NCBI GenBank assembly: GCA_022577435.1
Contig: JAKOON010000007.1
Span: 2,721,426 to 2,785,425 of the forward strand
Source: Embiotoca jacksoni
Lineage: Eukaryota; Chordata; Actinopteri; Embiotocidae
DNA: 64,000 bases
Reading direction: 5' to 3'
Numbering within the stretch: the first letter of the stretch is position 1; each line of letters opens with the position of its first letter. Positions 12,861 to 24,299 of this stretch are shown here, in pieces. Position numbers and translations under genes: made by a program. Under the pieces are notes generated by a model. It saw only the letters and a list, made by a program, of their open reading frames with translations, searched no databases and was not told the DNA's origin.

Positions 12861-13030
12861 AATCTGAGGACTTGATTGAGAGCACTTCGTGTGATTGGTG
12901 TAATGTTAGCCTCTGTGACCTCCCTAAGCACTTAACGAGGAAATGGCCGCCACACTCTGGGTAATTTGTGCCAATTAACTACCATGGCAACCACTGATGT
13001 AAGGGTATCAGCTGTCCTTTAATCAGGCTA
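12860..13030. promoter_or_regulatory. Candidate conserved non-coding element
   Basis: This block is unrepetitive and dense in recognisable factor sites: TAATTTGTGCCAATTAA (12962-12978), CCATGGCAACC (12982-12992, RFX/X-box half-like), CAGCTG (13010-13015, an E-box) and TTTAATCAGG. It lies 35 kb above the slit3 start. Evidence is motif density only. Confidence 0.3.
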
Positions 13031-13261
13031 CAGGAATCATCTCTGGTAATGCTGAGAAACGTGAGAATTTATGTACACATGTTGACTCATAAAAACACAC
13101 AGTAATAGTTTCTGTTACAGTGGACATTCCTGAGATTACCTCATTGAGGCAAAGCAGACCAGTAAATGTAGGATTTCTGTTGCAGATGCAACTACTTGAT
13201 GACATAAGGTAATGTTTTAAAATTTTCCTGGGAAACAATGAACTTTTTTAACAAAGTTTTT

Positions 13262-13310
13262 GTTGCATTATAACTTGGGTCTTACATTCATAGTTTGGGT
13301 CACCACTTAT
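13262..13310 (+). repeat. Fragment of repeat shared with 54780-54825
   Basis: CATTATAACTTGGGTCTTAC, then TTCATAGTTTGGGTCAC, matches ATTACAGCTTGAGTCTTATT, then TTTATAGTTTGGGCCAT, at about 80 % over 40 bp. Both appear to be pieces of one dispersed family. Confidence 0.45.
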
Positions 13311-13419
13311 TGGTTACGAAAACCTTAAGTTTACAAAGCAATCGAAGCAGCAACATTGCACCCAACTTAAGAAGAAACAGCTGAGGGCAGCAGTGCTTCA
13401 GAAGGTGCAGTAGTGGGCT

Positions 13420-14000
13420 GCAAAGAGTTCGGCTTCTCCTGTCAAGACGTCAAAGCGACAAGTAGGCCATTGCCTTGCTTTTACCAAAAAAGTATCAACA
13501 TTTTTTGCAATTAGGGATAGAAGGTGGCGGTAATGCACCTAAAAGCTGTTTGCCCACCAGCATTTACCAACAGGAGCAGAACAGTTACTACCAGGCTCCA
13601 GTAAAACACGTGTAGCACTGTGAGATTAGACGCTTCTGTACAAACAGCAGAAACATCCAAAAAGAAAACTTGAACAGTCAAAAACTTCTGTGTGGAAATC
13701 CCTTAAACAAATACGTGAAAATAAGATGCAGTGTAAAATCTAGTATATCTTAAGTGGGCCATAGCAATGTAGAGCGATTTGAGATCTAAACACTGAGCAG
13801 AGCCAGTAGTCCATTCACAGACCAACATTCAAAGCCCAGCTTTGTAACAAGACGGAGGAAGTTTGATGTTAGCTGTGCAGAGAAAACAATGACCATCATC
13901 TAACAGAAGATAGCCAAAGACATGTTTTTCATCAGCTTTGTCAAAGACGAGGGTTTTCAGATTTTGATGGCATTTACTGAGCCTCATTTATTTTACACTC

Positions 14001-14061
<61 letters not shown>

Positions 14062-15920
14062 ATGCGGCATTAAGGTGGAGCCTTAAAATAATAATCAACT
14101 AGTTCCCAGCAAATAATATTTTTGCTTGGAAATAATTATTAACTATATAAACTTCTGTGTCTCCTCACACCCGTCGATAAATTGTTGTAAGCCATAAATT
14201 AGGAGCTGCACTCATTACAGCACTACAATTATTTGAAATGACAGATAAAATCTCTTGGAGCAGGTTGCTGCTGTTATCAAGGGTTGCTACTGGCTCTTTA
14301 ACGTCTTCCTAATTTTCAAAACACATTCGCACGGCACAGGAAGCAAACAGGGTTTATAGGAAATGTGGTCTTAATTTTTAGAAACAAAAAAATGTTACAA
14401 GTAGCACCTTTTAATATACTTTATGAGCGCCAAGTTAACACCATTGTTCTAACACAGTAAAGCCTACCCATGTGGTTTGTAGCTGGAAGGACGCCAGCTT
14501 GAATCCGCATTCTCTCTTGAGGAAATCTGGTTCAGGAAAGAATGCAAAAATGCTCTCGTTGCTTTTAGGACTACGATACTGAGATGACCGAGGCAGGTAA
14601 CCGTCAGCGGTTACAGTAGAGCTGAATACTTGTTTGAGGAAAGGGACTGTGGTTGTGGGTCGGGTGATACAGAGCTTGAAAAGAGATTGCATGTTCAGCA
14701 AGCTTTCCCTGAATAAATGAAGGTTAAACAGAAAGTCAACATCCCAGTGTTTCCACTCCAGCCCTGACTCATCTCTGCTGGGGTTGGTCATCCTTGTCAG
14801 CTCGTCTGGTGTCTGGTGGCATGAAGGGAGGGCAGACGGATGACAATTCAGCATTTTTCGGCTGCTACATTCCTCCTCGTCTTCTGCTCCGGAGCTCTCC
14901 ACATGGTTTTCATTTTCTGTTCAAGTCGCAATGTCAAAAAATCCCTCCATCTTTCGAAGTCAGTGATCGCAAAAAAATCTGGGTTTTTTATCTGTATTTA
15001 GGCTGCTTTTTAGTTTTCCAATCCACTACTGGCAGATATCTGACAGGGAAAGACAGACCCCGAAGGCTTTTCGTGTCTGGTTTTATCTCCTCCATGCTTC
15101 TGTCCATTGTGACAGAGGGGAAGTGGTTTCTGCAGTGTGGGCCATGTTGGCTACAAAAACCAGAGACAGACAGATAATTACACTGTCAGACTTAGGACAT
15201 CCTTCAATTGTGCAGTGTGTGCGTATACATGCAAACCCATTCACGCAAGTGTGTTAATTTTTTACAAGTGGTACAATTTGTCTCTGTTTTATTTTATTAA
15301 AAACAAAATTTTTCCCATTGAAATTCAGTCTGGCCCAGACCAGAACAGCACTTTGAATCCTTTTAACCTGCTCTTGACTCTCGTCTTTGTGGTGCGTTGC
15401 ACAGACATTGGCCGAATCCCAAAAGGCTGGACTTCCCAGGGAGAGCTCAAACTCCGAACCACACTCCAGCTAAATCCAAGCAGGATGGGAGCTTTTAGAA
15501 GAAATGCGCAGCTCCACGACAGCTCCCATGAGACTTTATGAAGCTCTCCATAAATTATATGTGGCTTTTCGGCACATGGCAGTCTGTGTTTGACCACACT
15601 GGGTGGCACTGTGACTTCCAGAGTACTTGTGAGGAACTCTGTGGGTGCTTGGTCCGCATTGATCACGCACGCATCCAGAGGTTACATGTCTTCTTTGGTT
15701 CAGTATCAAACATGTGTAGTAACACTACATACGTCGGTAATGTGGAAAAAATTAAAAGAATATGATATTACACGGCAGGCATTTTACTTAAGTCCTAATG
15801 TGCTGAGTGGGTAAAACATGAGGATAGATCATTAATACTACATATATGTATGTATGTATATTTCTGTAATGACAACAAAATAGGGGCTTGAATGTTCATC
15901 ACAGCAGTTTCAAATTTAAG
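13420..15920. other. Intergenic; no gene recognised
   Basis: Overlapping open frames of 113-155 codons lie on both strands at 14435-15666, but none has a domain. Opposite-strand open frames over one segment suggest stop-poor sequence, possibly an old repeat, and not a gene. 13510-13570 (GGTGGCGGTAATGCACC) resembles a dispersed fish repeat. Confidence 0.4.
14007..14059. repeat. (TG)n microsatellite
   Basis: About 26 perfect TG units. Confidence 0.97.
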
Positions 15921-15925
15921 TTTCA

Positions 15926-16190
15926 GTGAAGGACATACTGAAATGGTTATAAAAAAGAAAGATACAAACTAAGCATGTTGTCACACAAAATAGTCTAACA
16001 AACGGGTTCAATGGAAAGCCAACGCAGTTTTACAAACGCAATGGAGATGCAGTCCAATTTTGCCTTTTTTTCTCTGTGTATTTGGTTTTTAGTAGTTCTT
16101 TATTTCCCTTAACAAATAACTGGTTGTTGTAATATTGTTTTTTTTAACTGGAAAGTTAAAACATACTCATTCTGCAAATAAATAATCATA
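15926..16190 (+). repeat. Local duplication, copy 1 of 2
   Basis: A 265-bp unit that recurs 2.3 kb downstream at 18226-18500 in the same orientation, about 94 % identical by eye apart from A and T run-length changes. Shared landmarks are TGAAGGACATACTGAAATGG, ACAAACGGGTTCAATGGAAA and ACATACTCATTCTGCAAATA. Similarity stops sharply at both edges. No terminal inverted repeats or poly(A) were found. Confidence 0.93.
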
Positions 16191-16436
16191 CAGTTTCATT
16201 TCAGACAGAGAAATGTAGAAAAAAAAACCCTCATAATTTAGAGTAATTATAATGTCTAATTGGAGATCCTTTAATTCAACACATCCTCACACTGAAACAA
16301 CACAATAGGGCAAATTTCACCGACTCCCAAAGCAAATAGGAGCGATTTAAGCGCCCTCTTTTGGATCAACAAATCCTCGCCACTAGGATTCAGAATATAT
16401 TTATGTATAGGTCTTTTCCTTTGAACACCTTTGAAC

Positions 16437-16605
16437 AAGGCAAGGCAAGTTTATTTGTATAACACATTTTAACAACAAGGCAATTCAAAGTGCTTCACAT
16501 AAAACCATTAAAAGTGTCAAAACATAAGGCAAAAGAAAAGGACATTTAAAAACAATTAAGAATAGTTATTACAACATTAAAAACAGTGATTAAAACATTA
16601 AGCGA
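16437..16605. repeat. Dispersed teleost repeat (retroelement-tail-like)
   Basis: GGCAAGTTTATTTGTATAAC, then CAAGGCAATTCAAAGTGCTT and CACATAAAACCATTAAAAG, are hallmarks of a very common fish repeat. It continues as A-rich sequence with AAACATTAAAA motifs to about 16605. Confidence 0.65.
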
Positions 16606-16619
16606 GCCAAAAATAGGAT

Positions 16620-18225
16620 AAAAGTTACAGTCAACCTAGTTTTGTAGTTTTTGGTGTGAGAACGGGCACTTTTCTTCTTCCCACAAATGATTCTGTGTCA
16701 ATGTGGAATGTCATTTTCAGCAGCAAAACATTTAATTCATAAAACCCAGCCAAGGACAATTTATTCAATCTATATTCTATCTATAGATACTGAGTTTTGT
16801 TATTCTCTGTGCTGTCTTTGTTTCTTCCGTTATACTTTTAAGACCTAAAATATGCATTAGGCATCACAAGAATGGATTTGGTGTGAGATCCTGAATAACA
16901 AAACCAGTGTTATTATTGTTACCTTGGCTAACGGGGTCAGTGACTTGTCTTGCTCAGGTTGTGAAAAGAAAAAATGTTGAAATACCTAATCTAAGCCATC
17001 ATTTGTGTATCTAACTCTCAGAAATGCAATTTTTCTGCCAAGCAGCACTCGGTCACAAAGATTTAACCAGCCAGCCCCAAACAATGGTCTCCTGTCAGGT
17101 TGATCAAACACTGGTAGGAAAACACCAAGAGGGGGGCTTTCAGGCTTTCAGGCATCCCGGCCAGGCTCAGCCCCATCGCTGTCAGTGGGCGCACACATGC
17201 ACATATATAGTAAATATACATATACCTCCATATCAGGTGTGCATTAGCTATGCATGCATGCCAAGCTGTTCTCACCAGTGGCCCCAGTTGCTGTTTTCAT
17301 AATCCTTATTTCACCAGTGTAGAAGTGGCCTCACAGGTTGATCGAGGGTCTCTGGGCTGTTTGTGGGGTTTCAGACCAACTCAGAGCCTTTGTTCACTTA
17401 GGTTAGGCAAATCTGTTTTGTAGAACAAGCAAAAAGCTGTAAATTCCTGGTCTGACCGTAGGTTTTTCATCTAAAAAGACAGATTTTCCTATGTATTTCT
17501 GTGGGCATAGGCCACGACTGCACTCGGTTCTTTTGTTATATCTAACATGACTGATTGATTGATGTGATATGAGAGCATAAATCTACTGCTTTATAGAAAA
17601 ACGTCCATCAGTGTGCAAGTAAATTTACCCCAGAATTTTTCACAGAACCAGTGCTGGTGACATTTTTGTGGGGTATTTTTTTTGTCAGCTGGCGCTGGTA
17701 AAATGTATTGTTGTAGCTGTATGAGATTTAGTTACTTTCAGTTGTACCAGTTAGAAAGAAAAGACACAACTTGAGCTGAATTTCTAACTGACCACAAGAA
17801 AGGATGAAGGTCTTATCTGAACCCTGGTGAGCTTTACTTACTTTCCGCGGTCTCTCCACTTGAAGCCTGCCATCCAATTTTTGTGTTGCCAACTGCTCAC
17901 TGTGCTCAGTGTTGCTTTCTCATTTAGGTTTAACAAATAGACAGAGAAAGAAATCAAACCAAAATGCCTCAGGGATGAGGATAGATTGTCCATCATGGTC
18001 TCAGTGAATAGTTGGTGTTTGCAATCATCTGCAGCTCATCATGTCTCTGTATCTCTGCCCACCTTGTCTCTCTCATTGCTGGCCATCTGCTCTCTGACCG
18101 ACTCAAATTCAACAAAACAAGCCCTCTTGATCACCAATCAAAACTAGTTTGATTCTACATGAAAAACAATCCGAAACATAGTACATGCTGCAACAATAAG
18201 TAAACTATGTTTGTGTGCAGTAAAT
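16620..18225. other. Intergenic, no feature recognised
   Basis: Single-copy-looking AT-rich DNA. The frames at 17024-17302 and on the opposite strand overlap and have no domain. Confidence 0.5.
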
Positions 18226-18500
18226 GTGAAGGACATACTGAAATGGTTATAAAAAAAAAGAAAGATACAAACTAACCAAGTTGTCACACAAAATAGTCTA
18301 ACAAACGGGTTCAATGGAAAGCCAACACAGTTTTACAAACACAAATGAGATGTGGTCAGGTTTTGCCTTTTTTTCCCTCTGTGTATTTGGTTTTTAGAAG
18401 TTCTTTATTTCCCTTAACAAATAACTGGTTGTTGTAATATTGTTTTTTTTTTTTTAACTTGAAAGTTAAAACATACTCATTCTGCAAATAAATAATCATA
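18226..18500 (+). repeat. Local duplication, copy 2 of 2
   Basis: Second copy of 15926-16190, direct orientation, start offset exactly 2300 bp. Most substitutions cluster in a 30-bp patch near the middle (around 18338-18367). Confidence 0.93.
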
Positions 18501-18592
18501 TAGGCACATGTACGCTTTGTGAAAAGTAATTCATGAGTTATCCACCCATGGTAAATGGTGATCCGTTTAATTTATGGTTAAATGCAGGTGAT

Positions 18593-18650
18593 GTTCCCTC
18601 CATCCATTATTTACGCCCGCTTTATCCTGCACAGGATCACGGGGATCGGG
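18593..18650 (-). mobile_element. 3' tail of a SINE/LINE, minus strand
   Basis: CTCCATCCATTATTTACGCC, then CGCTTTATCCTGCACAGG and ATCACGGGG, is the reverse complement of a familiar fish retroelement tail (CGACCCTG, GGATAAGCGG, then ATGGATGGA). Only the 3'-most 55-60 bp are kept, as is usual for 5'-truncated retroposition. Confidence 0.6.
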
Positions 18651-18659
18651 TGGTGGGGG

Positions 18660-19300
18660 CCTTTTGCTGAAAGTAATGTTGCCTTCAAATCATTTCTTAT
18701 CAGTCCGCCATGTGTTTTTGACTTGGGCTTAATTGGACTGGTGTTTCAGATGCAAATTGTTGATTGTAATCAGATGTCACATGGTAATTTTTACCTGGAT
18801 GTACACGAGCGTGCTATTTACAACGTTACCTGCAGTATAATTGTGACAAAAATATTCAATAGTTTTGATGTGAACTATAAGAGAGGAAATTTTTGTTGGG
18901 GTGCCAAGTATTTCTGGTGGAGGGCCAGATTTGGCCCAGAGGCGACTGTTTGCCTACGACGGGCAAACAGAAAGACATGAAACCAAGCGAACACTGTCTC
19001 CACTTCAAGTTACCCATCCCAGTTGTCTGTCAGATGAAGAATCTCTTCATGTGCGTTATCATCTGTGGTTAGGAGGTCTTTACCCAATTCATGTGCTATG
19101 CACGGCTCTGGCATGGCTTATCTCTTGTATTTATCCAGTGCTGATCCGCTGTAGCTCTGCCTGGAAGCTGTAGCCTAGTCAGGAATTCAGAGTTGTGACA
19201 AGGTTTACGTTGGCCGAACCGCCTGAAACTGGAGCTGAGCGTTGCGATGCAGTCAAATAAATCATTTAAAGAGAGGGATGGTGCAGAGAAAGACAAACAA
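18660..19300. other. Intergenic, no feature recognised
   Basis: No repeat or coding feature. The 132-codon frame at 18582-18980 begins inside the retroelement tail and has no domain. Confidence 0.5.
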
Positions 19301-19301
19301 A

Positions 19302-19305
<4 letters not shown>

Positions 19306-19350
<45 letters not shown>
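19306..19350. repeat. T45 homopolymer
   Basis: Forty-five T in a row. It could be the poly(A) tail of a minus-strand retrocopy, but no source body was recognised on either side. Confidence 0.95.
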
Positions 19351-19355
<5 letters not shown>

Positions 19356-19379
19356 ATAGTGTTTCCAGCTATAGCTTTT

Positions 19380-19930
19380 TTGGCAAGACAGCAAGAGACC
19401 AAAAGAGAGAAGGCAACGAGAGGCACAGATACAGACAAGCAGAAAGAGATAGATACAAATGCTAAATACATGTCAGGTACTCTACGCTGAATTTATAGCA
19501 AAGGCTTTAGTTGAAGATTGCATTCCAGAATGTCATTATGTGGTCGGTGGTTTCATTTATATCCCCAAGCTGTATAGCACCAGAGAGACAGACAATCTTC
19601 AGTTTGTTTAAACATTGGTTGATTTTCTAGGAATCATCAACTGATGGGGGTTGGAGGGAAAGAGACAAACTGTCACACAGAAAGAAACGGAGAGAAGAGA
19701 GGGGAGAGAGATCGAGATGCTGATATGGCTTTACCAAAATCATGCCACATACCGGAGGATTTTTGTGTGTCCATCAGATAGAAAGAAACATGGAGATGAA
19801 AGAGGGACTGAGAGTTGATGTATGGACTGACGGGAGGAGGGAGCGATGTGAGACGAAAAAGTCAAGAAGACGGAGAAAAAGAGAGATGAAGGATGACAGA
19901 TCGAAGGAGAGGGAAAAAGTGTTGTGAATG
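19380..19930. repeat. Purine-rich tracts
   Basis: Two stretches (19380-19450 and 19640-19925) are strongly purine-rich on the plus strand, with GAGA and GGAGAAAAAG motifs. Highly charged frames here are artefacts of that composition. Confidence 0.75.
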
Positions 19931-20375
19931 ACAGAGGATGATGTAACAACACCACGTTTAATTGGAGCAAATTATTCCTCTCTTTTCCAATCAGTTTCAG
20001 CACAAATAACTGTTCCGTGTGGACGCAGGCTATCAAAGACTCAATACAGAATTTAGAAACACTTTCTCTGTCCTCCGCAGTTGTCAGACTGTTGATGTGC
20101 GCAAGTCATGGATTTTTCAATGAGGCTGCTCAATGGCAAATAATAGAGGATCGTACTGTGCTATGAGGATTCCAAGTATATTAAACAATGTACGCGGTGT
20201 GATCAAAAAAATTCAGAGACCGTTCCGGTTTCACACGAACAGAGTGCAGCCCAAAAATGGAGCATGGAGCAGAGGAAACCAGTCATTTTTAAAGTTTTCC
20301 AAGTTACGTGGTTCTATCAACATCAACACCTGCGTGGTACGCGTTTTGTGACCAGTGGTACGTATTTGTGTTTTC

Positions 20376-20735
20376 AATGTGGATCTGATACCTCAGCAGA
20401 GAGCGCACATGAAGTTTTGTGTCAAAATCCAGAAATTGTTAACCGAGCCCCTTGAAATCTGTAGCAATGAAGCAATGACCCGGGCGAGGTGTTCTGTGCG
20501 GCATCCACTTTTAAGGGGGGCACAATGTCTTCGGTCCAAGGCCGAAGAAGGCGCGTCAGGTAGGGAGCACAACCGAGAGCATGCTGGTGATTTTGGTTCG
20601 ACATTTGTGGGGTTCTGCTGCATGAATTCATCCCAGAGGGCCAGACTGTCAAAACCAAGTTCTACTGTGACGCTCTGAAGCGTCTGAGGGAAAACATTTG
20701 GTGCAAACTACTTGAACTGTGGCGCGGTGGTACTT
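20376..20735 (+). pseudogene. Dead mariner-family transposase fragment
   Basis: Frame pieces in order match a mariner transposase: QQRAHMKFCVKIQKLLTEP and NEAMTRARC (N-terminal helix-turn-helix region, near 20390-20490), then, after a large internal loss and a shift of frame, HEFIPEGQTVKTKFYCDALK and RLRENIW (catalytic-domain region, 20618-20703). About one third of the usual 340-350 residues is represented. The part with the second and third catalytic acidic residues is absent. No terminal inverted repeats were found; sequence from about 20190 may be the element's 5' end. Confidence 0.8.
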
Positions 20736-20749
20736 TTTGTTCCTTGCGT

Positions 20750-20955
20750 GGACGGCACAGTGGTGCAATGGTTTCCATCGTCACCTCGGACAGTTGGTTC
20801 TGCGATCTTTCCGTGTAAACTTTGAAAACTTTCTTCATATGGGTTTTCTTTTGGTACTCCGGTGTCCTCCTACGGCCTGAAGACTTTTTAAATGATTGAC
20901 TTGCGATCTGTTTAGATTGTACTCCGCGCCCAATGTCCCCGTGACCCTCATGGCT
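20750..20955 (+). mobile_element. Decayed tRNA-derived SINE (DANA/mermaid-like)
   Basis: GGCACAGTGGTGCAATGG, then GTCACCTCGGACAG, GGTTCTGCGATCTTTCC, TGGGTTTTCTTTTGGTACTC and CGGTGTCCTCCTAC follow the order of the tRNA-derived fish SINE family. 20904-20935 (ACTTGCGATCTGTTTAGATT, GTACTCCGCG, CCCAATGTC) matches its 3' part (GCGACCTGTCCAGGGTGTAC). The RNA polymerase III B box is destroyed and the middle is deleted. It starts about 15 bp after the mariner fragment. Confidence 0.7.
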
Positions 20956-20969
20956 TAGTGGGAACAGCA

Positions 20970-22930
20970 AAAGTAAAGATGTTTTTTATATTAAAAGGTT
21001 ACAGTTTGGAAGTTGATGTGTTTCTCAGGATGCACGATGAACTTCTAACACCGGCTTTGGTTGCAGAAGGTGCTATTTTGTATCAGTACATCCTGTGTAG
21101 TTTAAATCAAGCCCTCGGGCTGTTATAGCCTCGTCCAGTTCGTCTGCACGGTGTTTAAACAAAGGCTGATTTTCTAGGAAACATCCTCCGATGAGGGTCC
21201 AGAGAGACTAAGATAGACAGCCGGACTATTCCCAAACATGTTTCGCTCCACGCCCAATTTGGAAGTGATCTAACGGCCCAGGATTGATATAATCCAGCCA
21301 CATTGTGCTTTGATCCATTTTAAATACAGCAAGCGGTGGAAAAAGTGATGTGGTCACATAATTAAATAAATACAGTGAAGCAAAACAGCGTACAGGTGTT
21401 CTCAGGACATGTATCTATAAAATCGACCATCTCTGGTCATGTCTTAAAATCAAAAAATTTCATATTACAGAAAATTACAGAGTCGAAAAATCTGAAATGG
21501 ACTTCATGATGTGAAAATGTGAGCTTTTAGACTGAGTGCACGTTTTCTCTTTCCAGCTGTAATCTGCTGCCACAATTTTCAGAGACTAAACATAACTGTC
21601 TCCTGATTTATGTGACTGCACAAGTGTTATGATTAAGACTAATTTTACAATTACACCGAAATAGTTGTCTGCCCCCACAATTGTACTTCCCCCTTTTTTC
21701 TTTTTTTTCATCAATCTTCCCTTTAAACTTTTAGATTTATTTGCATCATTTGCCCCCCTTCTGTTCTTTCTTGTCTTCCTTTAAGTTACTTTTTATTCCT
21801 GGAATAGAAGGAACAGCCACAGGAACAACACTCTCTTTACATTCAACCCAAGGGTCTCCAACACACACAAATTCGCAGTTTACTTCTCCATTATTCTTCG
21901 CTCCGTCTGCGACGACTCTGACAGGAAGAAAACGGAGGTCGGCTCACCTCTGATCCCTCACCGGCTCATTGTGAGACCTCTCCGACCAACAGGAAGGAGT
22001 AAAACAATCTGAGATAAAGTATCAGGCTCTTTAGCTGACAGCTTAATCCTTTGCGTTTCCTGGGTTTCTTTTTCCATTAGTGACAATAACAGAAGGTCAT
22101 AGTAATTGATTCTTGCTCTGTCGTGTAAAAGTTATGAAAATCTTTAGCTCCTTTGCCTTGACTCTATTTGAACTGTAGTACTTGTAGTGCAATGGAAAAA
22201 AAATAGCTTTTTAACAAACACTGTTGCAGGTCTTAATCATACATTAACAAAAGTAGAATTACAGTAAAATGTGTTACTTCAGTAGTGAATTTTAGCGGCA
22301 ATGTATATACTTGTGAATCAACAAACAGGTCATTGGTCAGCTTGTTGTTGCGACACCTGATAGAAATGGTCTTGTGTCAAAACTGTGAACAGTCTGTCCT
22401 TTTTACATTCCCTTCACTTATTATGTTACCATGGAAGAATACATCAAGCATTAAGTAATGAGTAGTTACTACTGAGTTAAAACGTGTGTGCAGATTCATT
22501 TTACTCAATTAAATGTTATTACATGTGTGTAACTCATAAAAGTTAATAGAAAGTGTGATTAACTCGGCGTGCAGTAGTTCTCTGACTGTGGTTGGAGTCT
22601 GACTGAGCTTTCACTGCTGTAAACTCGGTTCGAGGTCATGTTCTCCAGGCTGTGTTTGGAGGAATCTGAATGTGGGCCGAGAGTCTCAGCCGAAACTGAA
22701 AACTAAATTTGTTTGGAATAGCTGATCTTCCCTCTTAGAAACTGATTCCCGATCAATTAATCAAACAAATTAGTTTTTTCTGGATCGTCGGTTGCTTTGG
22801 TTTTTGGCTGACAGAATGTTCACACAGTCCCGAGCTTGACTAATGGTCATTTTTCTTCACTTTCCTATTTTTTTTTACTCAGTCTGACACTAATGTTTCT
22901 ACCAATGCTAACACCACCATGTTGTTAGAA
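20970..22930. other. Intergenic, no gene recognised
   Basis: No coding or mobile feature was seen. 21149-21195 (GTTTAAACAAAGGCTGATTT, then TCTAGGAAACATC) resembles 19604-19645 (GTTTAAACATTGGTTGATTT, then TCTAGGAATCATC), at about 80 % over 45 bp. Confidence 0.45.
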
Positions 22931-22938
22931 TTGTTCTT

Positions 22939-23077
22939 AGATTAGATTAGATTAGATTTGAATTTATTAACCCCCCCAGTGGGGAAATTCGGTCGTCACA
23001 GCAGCAAAGAAAACCAAAAAGTGCACACAATATAAAAAAAAAAAAAAAAATTACAAATACGTATAAATACATTCTCA
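22939..23077. repeat. Dispersed repeat with (AGATT)n end, interrupted by a hAT
   Basis: Tandem AGATT units (22939-22958) lead into TTTGAATTTATTAACCC, CAGTGGGGAAATTCGGTCGT and CACAGCAGC, then A-rich sequence. This resembles a widespread fish repeat (TTTATTGA-CCC-GGGGAAATTC-CAGCAGC). The repeat seems to resume after the hAT insertion, near 23566 (ATAAATAAATACTG). Confidence 0.6.
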
Positions 23078-23567
23078 CAGTAGAGCAGCGGTTTTCAACT
23101 GGTATTTCCTCAAGACCCCATTTTTCCTTGGTCATCAAGTGACGACCCAAATGTTTGATCTCTTCAAATGTGTTTCACTGAAAAATAGTGCAGTAATACA
23201 CAATATGCACTGTTACAAGTACAAAATTAAAAAAAATAGGCCAACTAAGGCTAAACGCACAATGAAATGAAGGACAAACTTGTGAATTACAAGTATACAT
23301 GTTTTTTAAAGTTTTAAGTTTAAGAACCTACATTTAACTATCTGAAATAAAAAGGCAGATTTATCTTTATTTAAATAAGAAAGGCACACTTATCTAACCC
23401 TACTACACCTGTTTACAAAATGCTGGTAGGAGAGAAACTACTAACTTGACGATATTAGTTTTGGCCGTTACTGTCATGACAAAGCTGGCAGCAAACGGCT
23501 ACTATAATCCATACTTGCGACCCCAAGTTGGGTTTTAACCGACCAGTTGAGACCCACTGCAGTAGCA
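23078..23567. mobile_element. Non-autonomous hAT element with 8-bp target duplication
   Basis: The left terminus CAGCGGTTTTCAACTGG (23086-23102) and the right terminus CCAGTTGAGACCCACTG (23543-23559) are inverted copies matching at 14 of 17 bases. They match the CAG-GGTTCTCAAC termini of the hAT superfamily. The flanks are CAGTAGAG (23078-23085) and CAGTAGCA (23560-23567), an 8-bp duplication with two mismatches. The 474-bp interior has no transposase frame, so it would have been mobilised in trans. Confidence 0.85.
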
Positions 23568-23819
23568 TAAATAAATACTGTGTTGTGAGTGCTATATCAA
23601 TAAGAGCGAGAGGCACAAAGGATTCTGTGCTTCTACTGGTGTAAAAAATACTGTAAGTTCAGCAAAGTTCAAGTAGGAGAGAGGAAAGAAATCTCTTTAT
23701 TCCACAAGTGTTGCATTAAATTCAGTGTGTAACTGCGGATGGAAATGAGGCTTACAAGGGCTTCGGCCTCTGCTGTCGCAGGAGACTACCATGGAGCCAG
23801 AGTGCATTTAGTGTTTCTC

Positions 23820-23858
23820 TCTTTCTTTCTTTCTTTTCTTTTCTTTTTTTTTTTTTAG
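23820..23858. repeat. CTTT-rich tract with T run
   Basis: CTTT repeats that grade into a run of T. Confidence 0.85.
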
Positions 23859-23999
23859 CAGCTTTCTTTTCACGCCATTTCTCCTCCTAACTCGAACCAT
23901 TCCACCTTGGCTGCCGGCTACCAGAAAACAGGGGTCGTTAATTGCGCTCTAGATTGGAGGAACTCACTGCACACACACATGCACAGATGGAGGGATGGG

Positions 24000-24009
24000 T
24001 GCGCGCGCG

Positions 24010-24069
<60 letters not shown>
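24000..24069. repeat. (GC)5 plus (AC)n microsatellite
   Basis: GCGCGCGCGCACGC runs straight into about 28 AC units. Alternating purine-pyrimidine, GC-rich at one end, is favourable to Z-DNA. Confidence 0.95.
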
Positions 24070-24070
<1 letters not shown>

Positions 24071-24239
24071 GCATACACACACGCACAGCATGGCAAGGTG
24101 ATGGTTATTGAAATCCTAAGTGTTGGGTATCCAGGAGTGAAAACAGGAAGAAGGTCTTAAAACACTGCTCTCCTGAGCATCCTAAAATACTTTTATTGAC
24201 TTTTATTGTGTGTTTGTCTGTGTGATGGGTGTTAAACAT

Positions 24240-24257
24240 GCATATATATATATATCC

Positions 24258-24288
<31 letters not shown>

Positions 24289-24295
24289 TTTTTTT
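24240..24295. repeat. (TA)n and T25 run
   Basis: Two short TA arrays separated by CC are followed by 25 T at 24271-24295. Confidence 0.93.
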
Positions 24296-24299
24296 CCCC

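Noticed and set aside
14435..15177. 155- and 127-codon frames on opposite strands
   Set aside because: Open frames overlap on both strands with no recognisable protein. This is more likely stop-poor non-coding DNA.
19306..19350. T45 as the tail of a processed pseudogene
   Set aside because: No coding or repeat body on the minus strand next to it and no target duplication. Recorded only as a homopolymer.
20750..20830. Intact tRNA gene
   Set aside because: The tRNA-like segment lacks a usable B box and a cloverleaf. It is a decayed SINE head.
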